From: Leclercia sp. UBA7405 | Lineage (GTDB): Bacteria > Pseudomonadota > Gammaproteobacteria > Enterobacterales > Enterobacteriaceae | Direction: 5' to 3' | DNA length: 5,333 nucleotides | Assembly: GCA_002469605.1 (NCBI GenBank) | Contig: DKMV01000127.1 | Span: forward strand, 1 to 5,333 | Shown here: in pieces, positions 5,029-5,333 of the stretch | Layout: the number at the start of each line of letters is the position of its first letter | Position numbering within the stretch: position 1 is the stretch's first letter | Translations under genes and position numbers: made by a program | The notes under the pieces: model-generated | The model's input: only the letters and a program-made list of their open reading frames with translations | Told to the model about the DNA's origin: nothing | The model's database searches: none

Positions 5029-5333
5029 ATGAATTATCAGAATGACGATTTACGTATTAAAGAGATCAACGAGTTATTACCGCCCGTAGCGCTCCTTGAG
5101 AAATTCCCCGCCACCGAAAACGCCGCGAACACCGTTTCCCACGCGCGCAAAGCGATCCACAAGATCCTGAAAGGTAACGACGATCGCCTGCTGGTGGTCA
5201 TCGGTCCCTGCTCCATTCACGATCCGGCGGCGGCAAAAGAGTATGCGGCGCGTCTGTTGACCCTGCGCGACGAACTGAAAGACGAGCTTGAAATCGTCAT
5301 GCGCGTCTATTTTGAAAAACCCCGCACCACCGT
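5029..5333 (+). CDS. aroG: 3-deoxy-7-phosphoheptulonate (DAHP) synthase, Phe-sensitive (N-terminal 101 codons; runs off the right edge)
   Basis: AroG condenses phosphoenolpyruvate with erythrose 4-phosphate to DAHP, the entry step of the shikimate pathway, in the cytoplasm; it is the phenylalanine-inhibited isoenzyme. The frame begins MNYQNDDLRIKEINELLPPV and follows E. coli AroG almost residue for residue; the full protein has about 350. Visible functional residues are Asp6/Asp7 in the N-terminal segment that takes part in Phe inhibition, the metal ligand Cys61 in VIGPCSIHDP, and Arg92 and Lys97 of MRVYFEKPRTT at the substrate site. The isoenzymes AroF and AroH have different N-termini, so the assignment is secure. 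The ribosome site is weak (ACGGA, 5018-5022, six bases before the ATG). It is preceded by the TyrR-controlled promoter. The coding sequence is intact as far as it is visible. Confidence 0.97.
   Translation, partial: MNYQNDDLRIKEINELLPPVALLEKFPATENAANTVSHARKAIHKILKGNDDRLLVVIGPCSIHDPAAAKEYAARLLTLRDELKDELEIVMRVYFEKPRTT

Overview
The window joins two unrelated bacterial backgrounds. Bases 1 to about 1730 are very GC-rich, with almost only G/C at third codon positions. They carry a divergent amidohydrolase, a phasin and the start of an ABC exporter. The protein style and codon use suggest a polyhydroxyalkanoate-making betaproteobacterium of the Burkholderiales (Massilia or another Oxalobacteraceae is my best guess from memory of those proteins). 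Bases from about 1726 to the end are moderately GC-rich and carry nadA(partial)-pnuC-zitB-ybgS-aroG(partial). This is the order and orientation known from E. coli and related Enterobacteriaceae; the proteins are close to but not identical with E. coli K-12, so an Enterobacter/Lelliottia/Klebsiella-type organism is likely.

Left block: a cytosine-deaminase-like amidohydrolase runs leftward off the edge (194 to 1). A 185-base divergent spacer holds a candidate promoter and two TGC-N3-GCA palindromes. A 242-residue phasin follows (380-1108), then a short degenerate 12-base repeat run and a strong rho-independent terminator (1184-1209). An MdlA-type ABC exporter starts at 1234.

Junction: inside the exporter's fourth membrane helix the reading frame passes, at a CTGCTG shared by both sides, straight into residue 83 of quinolinate synthase NadA. 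The resulting 429-residue open frame has half a transporter membrane domain and no ATPase, joined to NadA lacking its first domain. No insertion sequence, tRNA, att site or target duplication marks the join. The simplest reading is an assembly or library chimera; a real illegitimate recombination cannot be excluded from the sequence alone.

Right block: nadA and pnuC are co-directional and serve NAD synthesis (de novo quinolinate and nicotinamide riboside uptake). zitB (zinc efflux) converges on pnuC with overlapping stop codons. ybgS, a small secreted protein, lies upstream of zitB on the same strand with its own terminator. aroG (Phe-sensitive DAHP synthase, first step of aromatic amino acid synthesis) diverges from ybgS behind a perfect TyrR box overlapping its promoter, and is cut by the window end after 101 codons.

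I found no RNA gene, CRISPR array, phage or insertion sequence, and no convincing new multi-gene system. The main point for a reader is the chimeric junction.
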